Positions 1 to 7,696 of a stretch of DNA of 25,783 nt are shown here, one piece after another. Numbering within the stretch: the stretch's first letter is position 1; each line of letters begins with the position of its first letter. The stretch covers positions 1 through 25,783 of the forward strand of contig JAFGKX010000142.1 of assembly GCA_016928375.1 (NCBI GenBank), read 5' to 3'. A model generated the notes under the pieces. The model was not told the origin of the DNA. It worked only from the letters and a program-made list of their open reading frames with translations, and did no database searches. The translations under genes and the position numbers were made by a program. Source of the stretch: Candidatus Omnitrophota bacterium (GTDB lineage: Bacteria > Omnitrophota > Gorgyraeia > JABMRG01 > JAFGKX01).

Positions 1-69
1 CCCTCGCTAGTATAAGATGCTCGCATCTTAGTAGCGCTCGGGACAAAATTTACTTCGTAAATTTTGGAG
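1..69 (+). promoter_or_regulatory. Structured 5' leader of glnA (copy 1 of a duplicated two-hairpin element)
   Basis: Two consecutive hairpins precede the glnA ribosome binding site. The first is a long stem: positions 1-3 pair with 40-42, 5-9 with 32-36, and a perfect 7-bp stem pairs 13-19 with 24-30 around the loop CTCG. The second pairs CAAAATTTA (44-52) with TAAATTTTG (58-66), directly abutting the GGAG Shine-Dalgarno (66-69). A second copy with the same layout lies at 16296-16348. The two share the 16-mer GCTCGGGACAAAATTT (36-51) and the 11-mer AAATTTTGGAG (59-69). The 5' end is cut by the window edge, and the promoter is outside. Whether it acts as RNA, as a protein-binding site or is a dispersed repeat is not known. 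Confidence 0.6.
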
Positions 70-75
70 AAAAAA

Positions 76-1407
76 ATGGCAAAACGGACAAAAGAAGAGA
101 TACTGAAGCTGGTGAAGGAAAATGATGTAAAGTTTATCAGGTTGTGGTTTACGGATGTAATGGGGCAGGTTAAAAGCTTTTCTATAACAGACGAAGAATT
201 AGAAGGCGCCCTTGAAAACGGCATGGGTTTTGATGGTTCTTCTATAACAGGGTATCAGGATATTGAGGAATCAGACATGATAGCAATGCCCGATCCGGAT
301 ACTTTTGTAATATTGCCCTGGCGCCCGAAAGAAAAAGCAGTAGCAAGAATGATATGCGATATCTTAACCCCGGACAAGACCCCCTATGAAGGAGATCCGC
401 GCTATGTCCTTAAAAGAGCCCTTAAAAGAGCCAAGGACATGGGTTTTGATCACTTCTATTTAGGACCGGAACTCGAATTTTTTTATTTTAAAAGCGATGG
501 CGGTACAGATATCCTTGATAAAGGCGGATATTTTGATCTGACGACCCTAGATGTTGCAAGTGATTTAAGGCGCGAAACAGTCCTGGCTCTCGAATCCATG
601 GGCGTACAGATTGAATATTCGCATCACGAAGTAGCGCCATCCCAGCATGAAGTCGATATGAAATACAAAGATGCCCTTATGATGGCTGATAATGTTATAA
701 CATATAAGGTGACTGTAAAAGAGATAGCGAGCAAATTCGGCGTATACGCGACTTTTATGCCAAAACCGATCTTTGGCCAAAATGGCTCGGGCATGCATAC
801 GCATCAGTCGTTATTTAAAGGAAATAAAAATATGTTCTTTGACGCAAAATCCAAAGATAACCTTTCCGAGATAGCGCGCAGTTATATTGCCGGGCTTTTG
901 AAACACTCGCAAGAAATATGCGCTATATTTGCGCAGACAACCAATTCTTATAAAAGGCTTGTGCCCGGATATGAAGCGCCTGTTTATATAGCATGGAGCA
1001 GAAGAAACAGGAGCGCCTTGGTCAGGGTCCCGCATTACTACCCAGGGAAAGAACAGGCGACAAGATGCGAATTCAGGGCCTGCGACCCGGCATGTAATCC
1101 GTATCTGACATTTGCAGCCATGCTTCATGCCGGACTTGACGGCATTGAGAAAAACTACAAAGTACCAGCGCCTATGGAGCAGAACCTGTATCATCTGACA
1201 GATGCCGAAAGAAAAGAAAAAAATATAGAGACTCTGCCGGACAGCTTGGGCCAGGCAATAGCCATAGCCGAGAAGAGCGCGCTTGTAAAGAAGGTATTGG
1301 GAGAACATATATTCCCGAGGTTTATAGAGCTTAAAAGAAAAGAATGGGACGATTACAAGGTACAGGTTCCTCAGTGCGAGTTGGATAAGTATCTTTCGAT
1401 ACTGTAA
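76..1407 (+). CDS. glnA: Glutamine synthetase, type I (GSI-alpha-like)
   Basis: This enzyme makes glutamine from glutamate, ammonia and ATP in the cytoplasm and supplies the amide donor used by GltB, CarA and PyrG downstream. The 443-residue product shows an N-terminal beta-grasp domain with the GFDGSS loop (51-56), metal-ligand glutamates in PELEFF (E132, E134), the NGSGMHTH motif (H241), the NSYKRLVPGYEAPV ATP/glutamate loop and a DPACNPYL segment. The length and short C-terminus fit the GSI-alpha class, which lacks the extra segment of adenylylated GSI-beta enzymes. A tyrosine (Y372, in NLYHL) sits near the classical adenylylation position, but this alone does not show modification. Residue 62, arginine in Bacillus GlnA and linked there to feedback inhibition, is aspartate here. 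ATG at 76 is chosen over an in-frame TTG at 64 because GGAG (66-69) is well placed for it. An intrinsic terminator follows. Confidence 0.97.
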   Translation: MAKRTKEEILKLVKENDVKFIRLWFTDVMGQVKSFSITDEELEGALENGMGFDGSSITGYQDIEESDMIAMPDPDTFVILPWRPKEKAVARMICDILTPDKTPYEGDPRYVLKRALKRAKDMGFDHFYLGPELEFFYFKSDGGTDILDKGGYFDLTTLDVASDLRRETVLALESMGVQIEYSHHEVAPSQHEVDMKYKDALMMADNVITYKVTVKEIASKFGVYATFMPKPIFGQNGSGMHTHQSLFKGNKNMFFDAKSKDNLSEIARSYIAGLLKHSQEICAIFAQTTNSYKRLVPGYEAPVYIAWSRRNRSALVRVPHYYPGKEQATRCEFRACDPACNPYLTFAAMLHAGLDGIEKNYKVPAPMEQNLYHLTDAERKEKNIETLPDSLGQAIAIAEKSALVKKVLGEHIFPRFIELKRKEWDDYKVQVPQCELDKYLSIL

Positions 1408-1426
1408 ATAACACCGTAGTTTTTCC

Positions 1427-1470
1427 GTTATGTCCACCCCGCACAGGGGCGGGCATAACTATATTTTTTT
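1427..1470 (+). terminator. Intrinsic terminator after glnA
   Basis: A 33-base hairpin (1427-1459) has a nine-pair outer stem opening with GTTATG/CATAAC and including one G-U pair, an A-C mismatch, a four-pair CCCC/GGGG inner stem and a five-base loop. It is followed directly by a U-rich tract (1460-1470) ending in seven Ts. This is the standard Rho-independent layout. It separates glnA from the gltBD-carAB-pyrG run. No sigma-70 promoter was seen between it and the next gene, so the downstream genes may depend on partial read-through. Confidence 0.85.
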
Positions 1471-1504
1471 GTTTAAGGATGCATAAATTTTAAGCAGGGT
1501 GAAT

Positions 1505-1726
1505 ATGATTGGTCAGGAAAATATAGAAGAATATTTTTTAAAGGCTGGCGAAGGCCAGGTCTACTGCATTGCCATAGACGAAATAGGGCGGTTGCTTATA
1601 GAAAAAGCCCTTGAGAAGACGCAGGGGAATAAGGTCCTGGCATCAAAAATCTTAGGCCTTAACCGCAATACTCTTCATACGAAGATAAAAAAACTGCAGA
1701 TAGACGTTGATAGGTTTAAATCATGA
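1505..1726 (+). CDS. Stand-alone Fis/NtrC-type helix-turn-helix protein (HTH_8)
   Basis: A 73-residue DNA-binding protein resembling the C-terminal HTH_8 domain of NtrC-family activators and the nucleoid protein Fis. Residues about 24-66 contain the family pattern IDEIGRLLIEKAL, then TQGNK, then a helix-turn-helix with ILGLNRNTLHTKIKKL. There is no receiver domain and no AAA+ sigma-54 interaction domain, so it cannot act like full-length NtrC. ATG at 1505 is preferred over an in-frame GTG at 1499 because AGGG (1496-1499) lies at Shine-Dalgarno distance. Its stop overlaps the gltB start as ATGA (1723-1726), implying translational coupling. The position suggests that it regulates this nitrogen operon, possibly autogenously; that is inference. 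It could alternatively be a general Fis-like architectural protein. Confidence 0.85.
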   Translation: MIGQENIEEYFLKAGEGQVYCIAIDEIGRLLIEKALEKTQGNKVLASKILGLNRNTLHTKIKKLQIDVDRFKS

Positions 1727-4700
1727 GATATGATCATTTTCCGAAAAAACAAGGGCTGTATGACCCGCGCTTTGAGCATGATAGCTGCGGCGTAGGGTTT
1801 GTCTGCGATATAAAGGGTAGAAAATCGCATGATATAATAAAAAAAGGCATAAAGGTACTTAACCGCTTAAGCCACCGCGGCGCTGTCGGAGCCGATCCAG
1901 ACACAGGAGACGGAGCGGGAATACTTATACAGATCCCGCATAAGTTTTTTATGAAGGAATGCTCAAAGCTTAATATTCCGCTTCCCGAAAAAGGTGAATA
2001 CGGGACAGGTTTTGTATTTTTGCCAAGGGATAAAAAAGAAAGAACATCCTGTATTGAAATTATCGAAAATACAGTAAAAAAAGAAAAAAAAGTCCTTTTG
2101 GGCTGGCGCGAAGTGCCCTTGAACAGTTCTATCATAGGCAAAACAGCAAAGCAGACAGAGCCGGTAATACTACAGGTATTTTTAGGCGAAGAAAACGGCG
2201 TAAAAGACCAGGATGATTTTGAAAGGTATCTCTATATTATACGGCGCGAGATCGAGAATTCTATCCGCCGATCGGATATAGCAGGCAAGGCCTTTTTCTA
2301 TATAACAAACTTATCTTCCAGGACAATAAGCTATAAAGGCCTTTTAATGCCTCATCAGCTTGATAAGTATTTTCTTGACCTGAATGACGCGGATTTGGAA
2401 AGCGCTGTCTGCCTTGTGCATTCCCGATACAGCACAAATACCTTTCCGACCTGGGACCTTGCGCAGCCGTTTCGGTTCCTTGCGCATAACGGAGAGATCA
2501 ATACATTAAGGGGAAATATAAACTGGATGAAGGCGCGCGAAAGACTGCTTGCAAGCACATTCTTCGGGCCTGATATAGAAAAAATAAAACCGGTTATAAT
2601 AGAAGGCGGAAGCGATTCCGCTTCCATAGATAATATTTTCGAACTTCTGGTACTTTCAGGCAGGTCTTTGCAGCATGCGATGATGATGCTTATACCCGCT
2701 GCCTGGGAACACGATAGATTTATAACAAAAGAACTAAAAGAGTTCTACAGATATCACGCCTGTTTTATGGAGCCGTGGGACGGCCCTGCTTCAATAGCAT
2801 TTACCGACGGGGAAAAAATAGGGGCAATCCTTGATAGAAACGGTTTGCGCCCGTCAAGATACCTTGTTACGAAAAATGATTTAGTGGTAATGGCCTCGGA
2901 AGTAGGCGTTTTGGATATAGACCCCGCTGAAATAAAATTTTCAGGAAGACTTGAGCCCGGAAAAATATTTTTTATAGATACATCGCGCGGAGTAATAGTA
3001 GAGGATTCGGAAATAAAAAAGGAAATGGCGAAGAAAAAACCATACGGTAAATGGAACAAGGAAAGTTTATTGGATCTTGACAGCATAACCGGCACATCAC
3101 AGGCAAGCAGCGCAGCAGAAGGCGTAGCCAGCCGCTTGAAAGCATTCGGTTATACAAGAGAGGACATGAAAACGATAATAAAGCCCATGGCAGAAGAGGC
3201 AAAAGAGCCCATTGGCTCCATGGGTAACGATACCCCGCATGCCTTTTTATCGAAAAGGCCCGTGATGTTATATGATTATTTTAAGCAATTATTCGCGCAG
3301 GTCACGAACCCGCCGATAGACCACATCCGCGAAAAGGTCGTTATGGGCATAGAGAGTTATGTCGGCTCTGAAAAAAATATACTTGATGAAACGCCGGGGC
3401 ATAGCCACAAGCTTATAATCAAAAGCCCCATACTTACCAACAGTGAAATGGAAAAGATAAGGTCTATAGGAATAAATAGTTTTCGCACCAAAACAATATA
3501 TACATTTTTTAATATTGCGGATGAAAATGGTTTTGAAAGGGCCCTTGAGAGGATATGCTTTGAGACGGAATACGCCATAGAGAAAGGCTATTCATTTATT
3601 ATCTTAAGCGACCGCGGATCCGACAAAGAACATATCGCGCTTCCGGCGCTTCTTGCCGTAGCTGCGGTGCATCATCACCTTGTGAGAAAGTCCATACGCT
3701 CTCAGGCGGGGCTTTTTGTAGAAAGCGCCGAGCCGAGAGAAGTGCATCATTTTGCGCTTTTGATAGGCTATGGTGCAGACTGCATAAACCCTTATTTAGC
3801 ATATGAGGCCGTGAAATACCTTATCAGTGAAAATGAAATCAATCTGAATATTGAAAAAGCGCTCCAAAACTACAGGGAATCTATAAATGAAGGCATAATG
3901 AAAATATTATCCAAAATGGGCATATCTACCCTGCGCAGTTACAGAGGCGCGCAGATGTTTGAGGCGCTGGGCATCGGACAGAATGTCATAGATAAATATT
4001 TTACAGGAACAGTTTCGCGCATAGGCGGAGTAAACTTAAGCGGTATAGCAGAAGAAACTTATAAAAGACATAAAGAGGCATACCCTGCTTCGGCTCCTGC
4101 CAATTATCTGCCCACAGGCGGAATCTATCAATGGAAACGAGACGGAGAACATCATCTTTGGAATCCGGCCACTATTGCCGCTTTGCAGGATGCGAGCAGG
4201 CAGAATGATTATGAAAAATATAAATATTTTGCAGCGCTTATAAATGACCAATCGCAAAATCCGACTACGCTAAGGGGGCTTCTTAAATTCAAAATCAGAA
4301 ACGCTGTTCCCCTGGAAGAAGTAGAGGGCGCAGAAGAAATAGTAAAGAGGTTCGTTACCGGAGCTATGAGTTTCGGTTCAATAAGCAGGTTTGCCCACGA
4401 AACTATCGCCTTGGCTATGAACAAACTCGGGGCAAAGTCGAATACTGGTGAAGGCGGAGAAGACCCCGCGCGTTTTTCCCCGCTTAAAAACGGCGACTCA
4501 AAAAGAAGCGCCGTAAAACAGGTGGCATCAGGCAGATTCGGCGTTACGGCAAATTATCTTGTAAATGCCGACGAAATCCAGATAAAAATAGCGCAAGGCG
4601 CAAAACCCGGCGAAGGAGGCCAACTGCCCGGGCATAAGGTAAGCGAGATTATCGCAAAGACCCGTTATACGACGGCAGGCGTTACGCTGATATCGCCTCC

Positions 4701-6243
4701 GCCGCATCATGATATTTATTCCATAGAAGACCTGGCCGAACTCATTTTTGATTTAAAAAGCATCAACCCGAGAGCGCGTATAAGCGTAAAGCTTGTTTCG
4801 GAAATCGGTGTCGGCACAGTAGCAGCAGGCGTGGCAAAGGGCCATGCTGATATGATCCTGATTTCAGGCGGAGACGGCGGCACAGGGGCATCTCCGAGGA
4901 GTTCCATAAGGCATGCCGGCCTTCCATGGGAATTGGGGCTTTCGGAAACGCACCAGACCCTTGTTTTGAATAATCTGCGCACGCGCGTAAGGCTGCAGAC
5001 AGACGGACAGATGAGGACAGGAAGAGATGTCGCTATTGCGGCTTTACTTGGAGCGGAAGAATACGGATTTTGCACGGCCGCCTTGATAATATTGGGCTGT
5101 GTAATGTTGAGGCATTGCCATTTAAACAACTGTTCCGTAGGTATTGCCACCCAGGATGAATTATTGCAGAAGAGATTCAGGGGTAAGCCCGAATACCTTA
5201 TAAATTATTTTCGTTTTGTGGCTGAAGAGCTGCGCCAGATCATGGCCCAGCTCGGCTTTAGGCGCGTGGATGAGATGATAGGAAGGACCGATGCGCTGGA
5301 ACTAAACCAGGACATAATACCGCCCAAGGCAAAGGGCGTAGATTACTCGAAGATATTGTATAGGCCGGAGTCCGATGCAGCCAGCTATTGCACTGAAAAA
5401 CAAACACACAACATATACGATATTATAGACATAAAGCTTATTAAGCTTGCAAAGAAAGCGCTGGAGGCGCGCGAACCTGTAAAAATAGAATTGACCATAC
5501 GCAATGTCGACAGGGCCACAGGGGCGATGTTGAGCGGTGAAGTATGCAAGAGGTACGGAGAGAACGGGCTGCTTGAAGACACGATCTGCTGCAAATTTAC
5601 CGGAATAGCGGGCCAGAGCTTCGGCGCTTTTCTGATGAACGGAGTAACACTTGAGCTGGAAGGGCTTGCGAATGACTATGTCGGAAAAGGGATTTCCGGG
5701 GGAAAGATTATTATTTATCCTGACAGGCGGGCTGACTACGAACCGGATAAAAATATCATAATAGGAAATACTACATTTTACGGCGCTATCAGAGGCGAGG
5801 CGTATATTTCCGGCGTTGCGGGAGAAAGGTTCTGTATAAGAAATTCCGGGCTTTATGCGGTTGTCGAAGGCGTAGGCGATCATGGCTGCGAATACATGAC
5901 CGGCGGGCGCGTAGTAATAATAGGAAAGACAGGAAAAAATTTTGCCGCAGGTATGTCCGGAGGCATTGCATACGTCTATGACGAAAGCAATGATTTTAAA
6001 AATAGATGCAATACGGAAATGGTATTGTTGGAAAAAACGGAAGATAACGACAAGGAAACGCTCGAAAGGCTTTTGCATAACCACCATAGATACACAAAAA
6101 GCCGTAAGGCCAAAATTATTCTGGATAACATCAATGAAGAGATAAAAAAATTTATTAAGGTAATGCCCATCGAATATAAACAGGTAATCAAGGGTTTTAA
6201 ATCGGGACAGGCAATAGGCCTGACGGAGGTTTCAGATGGGTGA
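1723..6243 (+). CDS. gltB: Glutamate synthase, large (alpha) subunit
   Basis: The large subunit of glutamate synthase hydrolyses glutamine and passes ammonia through an internal tunnel to 2-oxoglutarate, making glutamate with electrons from GltD. The 1506-residue chain has the complete domain order. A class II (Ntn) glutaminase begins at C22 (HDSCGVGF), implying removal of a 21-residue propeptide. It is followed by the central domain, the FMN-binding synthase domain (roughly 820-1190, with the NTGEGGEDPARF and KPGEGGQLPGHK loops), and a C-terminal GXGXG beta-helix (roughly 1270-1420). The 3Fe-4S ligands appear as C1126, C1132 and C1137, with the family's 6- and 5-residue spacing. Translation is coupled to the upstream HTH gene by ATGA and to gltD by an 8-base overlap. 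Length is typical and nothing is missing. Confidence 0.98.
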   Translation: MRYDHFPKKQGLYDPRFEHDSCGVGFVCDIKGRKSHDIIKKGIKVLNRLSHRGAVGADPDTGDGAGILIQIPHKFFMKECSKLNIPLPEKGEYGTGFVFLPRDKKERTSCIEIIENTVKKEKKVLLGWREVPLNSSIIGKTAKQTEPVILQVFLGEENGVKDQDDFERYLYIIRREIENSIRRSDIAGKAFFYITNLSSRTISYKGLLMPHQLDKYFLDLNDADLESAVCLVHSRYSTNTFPTWDLAQPFRFLAHNGEINTLRGNINWMKARERLLASTFFGPDIEKIKPVIIEGGSDSASIDNIFELLVLSGRSLQHAMMMLIPAAWEHDRFITKELKEFYRYHACFMEPWDGPASIAFTDGEKIGAILDRNGLRPSRYLVTKNDLVVMASEVGVLDIDPAEIKFSGRLEPGKIFFIDTSRGVIVEDSEIKKEMAKKKPYGKWNKESLLDLDSITGTSQASSAAEGVASRLKAFGYTREDMKTIIKPMAEEAKEPIGSMGNDTPHAFLSKRPVMLYDYFKQLFAQVTNPPIDHIREKVVMGIESYVGSEKNILDETPGHSHKLIIKSPILTNSEMEKIRSIGINSFRTKTIYTFFNIADENGFERALERICFETEYAIEKGYSFIILSDRGSDKEHIALPALLAVAAVHHHLVRKSIRSQAGLFVESAEPREVHHFALLIGYGADCINPYLAYEAVKYLISENEINLNIEKALQNYRESINEGIMKILSKMGISTLRSYRGAQMFEALGIGQNVIDKYFTGTVSRIGGVNLSGIAEETYKRHKEAYPASAPANYLPTGGIYQWKRDGEHHLWNPATIAALQDASRQNDYEKYKYFAALINDQSQNPTTLRGLLKFKIRNAVPLEEVEGAEEIVKRFVTGAMSFGSISRFAHETIALAMNKLGAKSNTGEGGEDPARFSPLKNGDSKRSAVKQVASGRFGVTANYLVNADEIQIKIAQGAKPGEGGQLPGHKVSEIIAKTRYTTAGVTLISPPPHHDIYSIEDLAELIFDLKSINPRARISVKLVSEIGVGTVAAGVAKGHADMILISGGDGGTGASPRSSIRHAGLPWELGLSETHQTLVLNNLRTRVRLQTDGQMRTGRDVAIAALLGAEEYGFCTAALIILGCVMLRHCHLNNCSVGIATQDELLQKRFRGKPEYLINYFRFVAEELRQIMAQLGFRRVDEMIGRTDALELNQDIIPPKAKGVDYSKILYRPESDAASYCTEKQTHNIYDIIDIKLIKLAKKALEAREPVKIELTIRNVDRATGAMLSGEVCKRYGENGLLEDTICCKFTGIAGQSFGAFLMNGVTLELEGLANDYVGKGISGGKIIIYPDRRADYEPDKNIIIGNTTFYGAIRGEAYISGVAGERFCIRNSGLYAVVEGVGDHGCEYMTGGRVVIIGKTGKNFAAGMSGGIAYVYDESNDFKNRCNTEMVLLEKTEDNDKETLERLLHNHHRYTKSRKAKIILDNINEEIKKFIKVMPIEYKQVIKGFKSGQAIGLTEVSDG

Positions 6244-7681
6244 CCCAAGGGGTTTTATAAAAATAAGGCGGCAAGATATGCCATACAGGCCTGTATGCGA
6301 GCGAATCAAAGATTATGATCATGTAATTTTGGAACGGACCGATAAACAATCAACAGAACAGGCTTCGCGGTGCATGGATTGCGGCACTCCTTTTTGTCAT
6401 TGGGGATGCCCCATAGGTAGTTATATACCCGAATGGAACGACCTCGTATTTCACGGCCATTGGGAACGTGCTTTTGAGCTCCTGGAAGCCGCAAACAATA
6501 TGCCCGAAATTACAGGAAGGATTTGCCCTGCATCATGTGAATATGCCTGTGTTTTGGGTTTAAACGATGATCCTGTTACTGTTAAAGAAAATGAACTGGC
6601 TATTATAGAATATGCTTTTAAGAAAAAGATCATAAAGCCCAATAAGCCCGCCCAGAGGAGCGGCAAGAAAATAGCTGTTGTCGGTTCAGGCCCAGCCGGT
6701 TTATCATGCGCAGCCCAGCTTAATAAAGCCGGCCATAACGTTACGGTTTTTGAGAAGCATGACAAGATAGGCGGAATATTGCGCTACGGCATACCGGATT
6801 TCAAATTGGGCAAATGGATAATCGACAGGCGTATAGATATCTGGAAAAAAGAAGGCATTAAATTTGAAACGAATATCGATGTCGGGGCAGATTATCCTGT
6901 GCCAAAATTATTAGGCGAGTTTGATGCTATTGTTATTGCCTGCGGCTCGCGCGTTCCGAGAGACCTCGCTATCGAGGGGCGAGAGCTTCACGGGATCCAT
7001 TTTGCGATGGATTATTTGATACAGGCAAACAAGCGTTTTTGCGGAGAAAAAATACCGAAGGATAGTCTGATAGACGCAAAAGGAAAGAAGGTGCTGGTTA
7101 TCGGGGGAGGCGATACAGGAGCTGACTGTATAGGAACAGCTCACAGGCAAGGGGCAAGCTGTGTTGTGCAGATAGAAATACTGCCCAAGCCCCCTGAATG
7201 CAGGACCGGAGAATTTCCATGGCCTAAATATCCGATGCTCCTAAAAACATCCTCAAGCCACGAAGAAGGCGGCGAAAGAAAATGGTCTATCCTTACGAAA
7301 AAGTTTATCGGAAAAAACAGTGCTATTACGAAGGTTCGGTGCGTGCAGGTCGAATTTATAAAAGATGGAAAACAGGCTTGTCCGGTTATGAAAGAAGTTC
7401 CAAACAGCGATTTTGAAATAGAAGCGGATCTTGCCTTGCTTGCAATAGGATTTTTGCACCCGAAACAAAAAGGGCTTGTGGAAGATTTAGGGCTAAAATT
7501 AGGCAAGGCCGGCAATGTAGCAACTGACGCATCTTTTATGACATCGGTCAATAAGATATTTTGCGCAGGAGATATGCGCCGCGGGCAATCGCTTGTCGTA
7601 TGGGCGATAAGCGAGGGTAGATGCGCCGCCCACAATGTAGATAAATTTCTTATGGGGGAAAGCAATCTACCCATATTATAA
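6236..7681 (+). CDS. gltD: Glutamate synthase, small (beta) subunit, NAD(P)H-dependent
   Basis: The 481-residue small subunit oxidises NAD(P)H at FAD and feeds electrons through iron-sulfur clusters to GltB. The N-terminus carries the two cysteine groups expected for low-potential 4Fe-4S clusters: CMDCGTPFCHWGCP (C46, C49, C54, C58) and CPASCEYAC (C97, C101, C105). An FAD Rossmann motif VVGSGPAGLSC follows near residue 147, and the pyridine-nucleotide motif VIGGGDTGADC near 287. The start at 6236 has GGAGG 7 bases upstream and overlaps the end of gltB by 8 bases, so the subunits are co-translated. GltD-like modules also occur in other flavoenzymes, but adjacency to a full gltB settles the assignment. 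Confidence 0.97.
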   Translation: MGDPRGFIKIRRQDMPYRPVCERIKDYDHVILERTDKQSTEQASRCMDCGTPFCHWGCPIGSYIPEWNDLVFHGHWERAFELLEAANNMPEITGRICPASCEYACVLGLNDDPVTVKENELAIIEYAFKKKIIKPNKPAQRSGKKIAVVGSGPAGLSCAAQLNKAGHNVTVFEKHDKIGGILRYGIPDFKLGKWIIDRRIDIWKKEGIKFETNIDVGADYPVPKLLGEFDAIVIACGSRVPRDLAIEGRELHGIHFAMDYLIQANKRFCGEKIPKDSLIDAKGKKVLVIGGGDTGADCIGTAHRQGASCVVQIEILPKPPECRTGEFPWPKYPMLLKTSSSHEEGGERKWSILTKKFIGKNSAITKVRCVQVEFIKDGKQACPVMKEVPNSDFEIEADLALLAIGFLHPKQKGLVEDLGLKLGKAGNVATDASFMTSVNKIFCAGDMRRGQSLVVWAISEGRCAAHNVDKFLMGESNLPIL

Positions 7682-7696
7682 ATTTCGGAGAATAAT

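Noticed and set aside
64..75. In-frame TTG start extending glnA by four residues
   Set aside because: The added codons contain the GGAG ribosome binding site; ATG at 76 is correctly spaced and matches the family start.
811..1437. Antisense open reading frame of 208 codons opposite glnA
   Set aside because: It lies wholly opposite a strongly conserved gene, extends into the terminator, has no recognisable motif and no good ribosome binding site. It is a shadow of glnA codon use.
1408..1504. Possible sigma-54 promoter before the Fis/NtrC-like gene
   Set aside because: I looked for the TGGCAC-N5-TTGC pattern because the next gene has an NtrC-type domain; nothing close to it is present.
5302..6087. 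Antisense open reading frame of 261 codons opposite gltB
   Set aside because: It is entirely opposite the GXGXG domain of gltB, its composition is untypical, and no family resemblance is seen.
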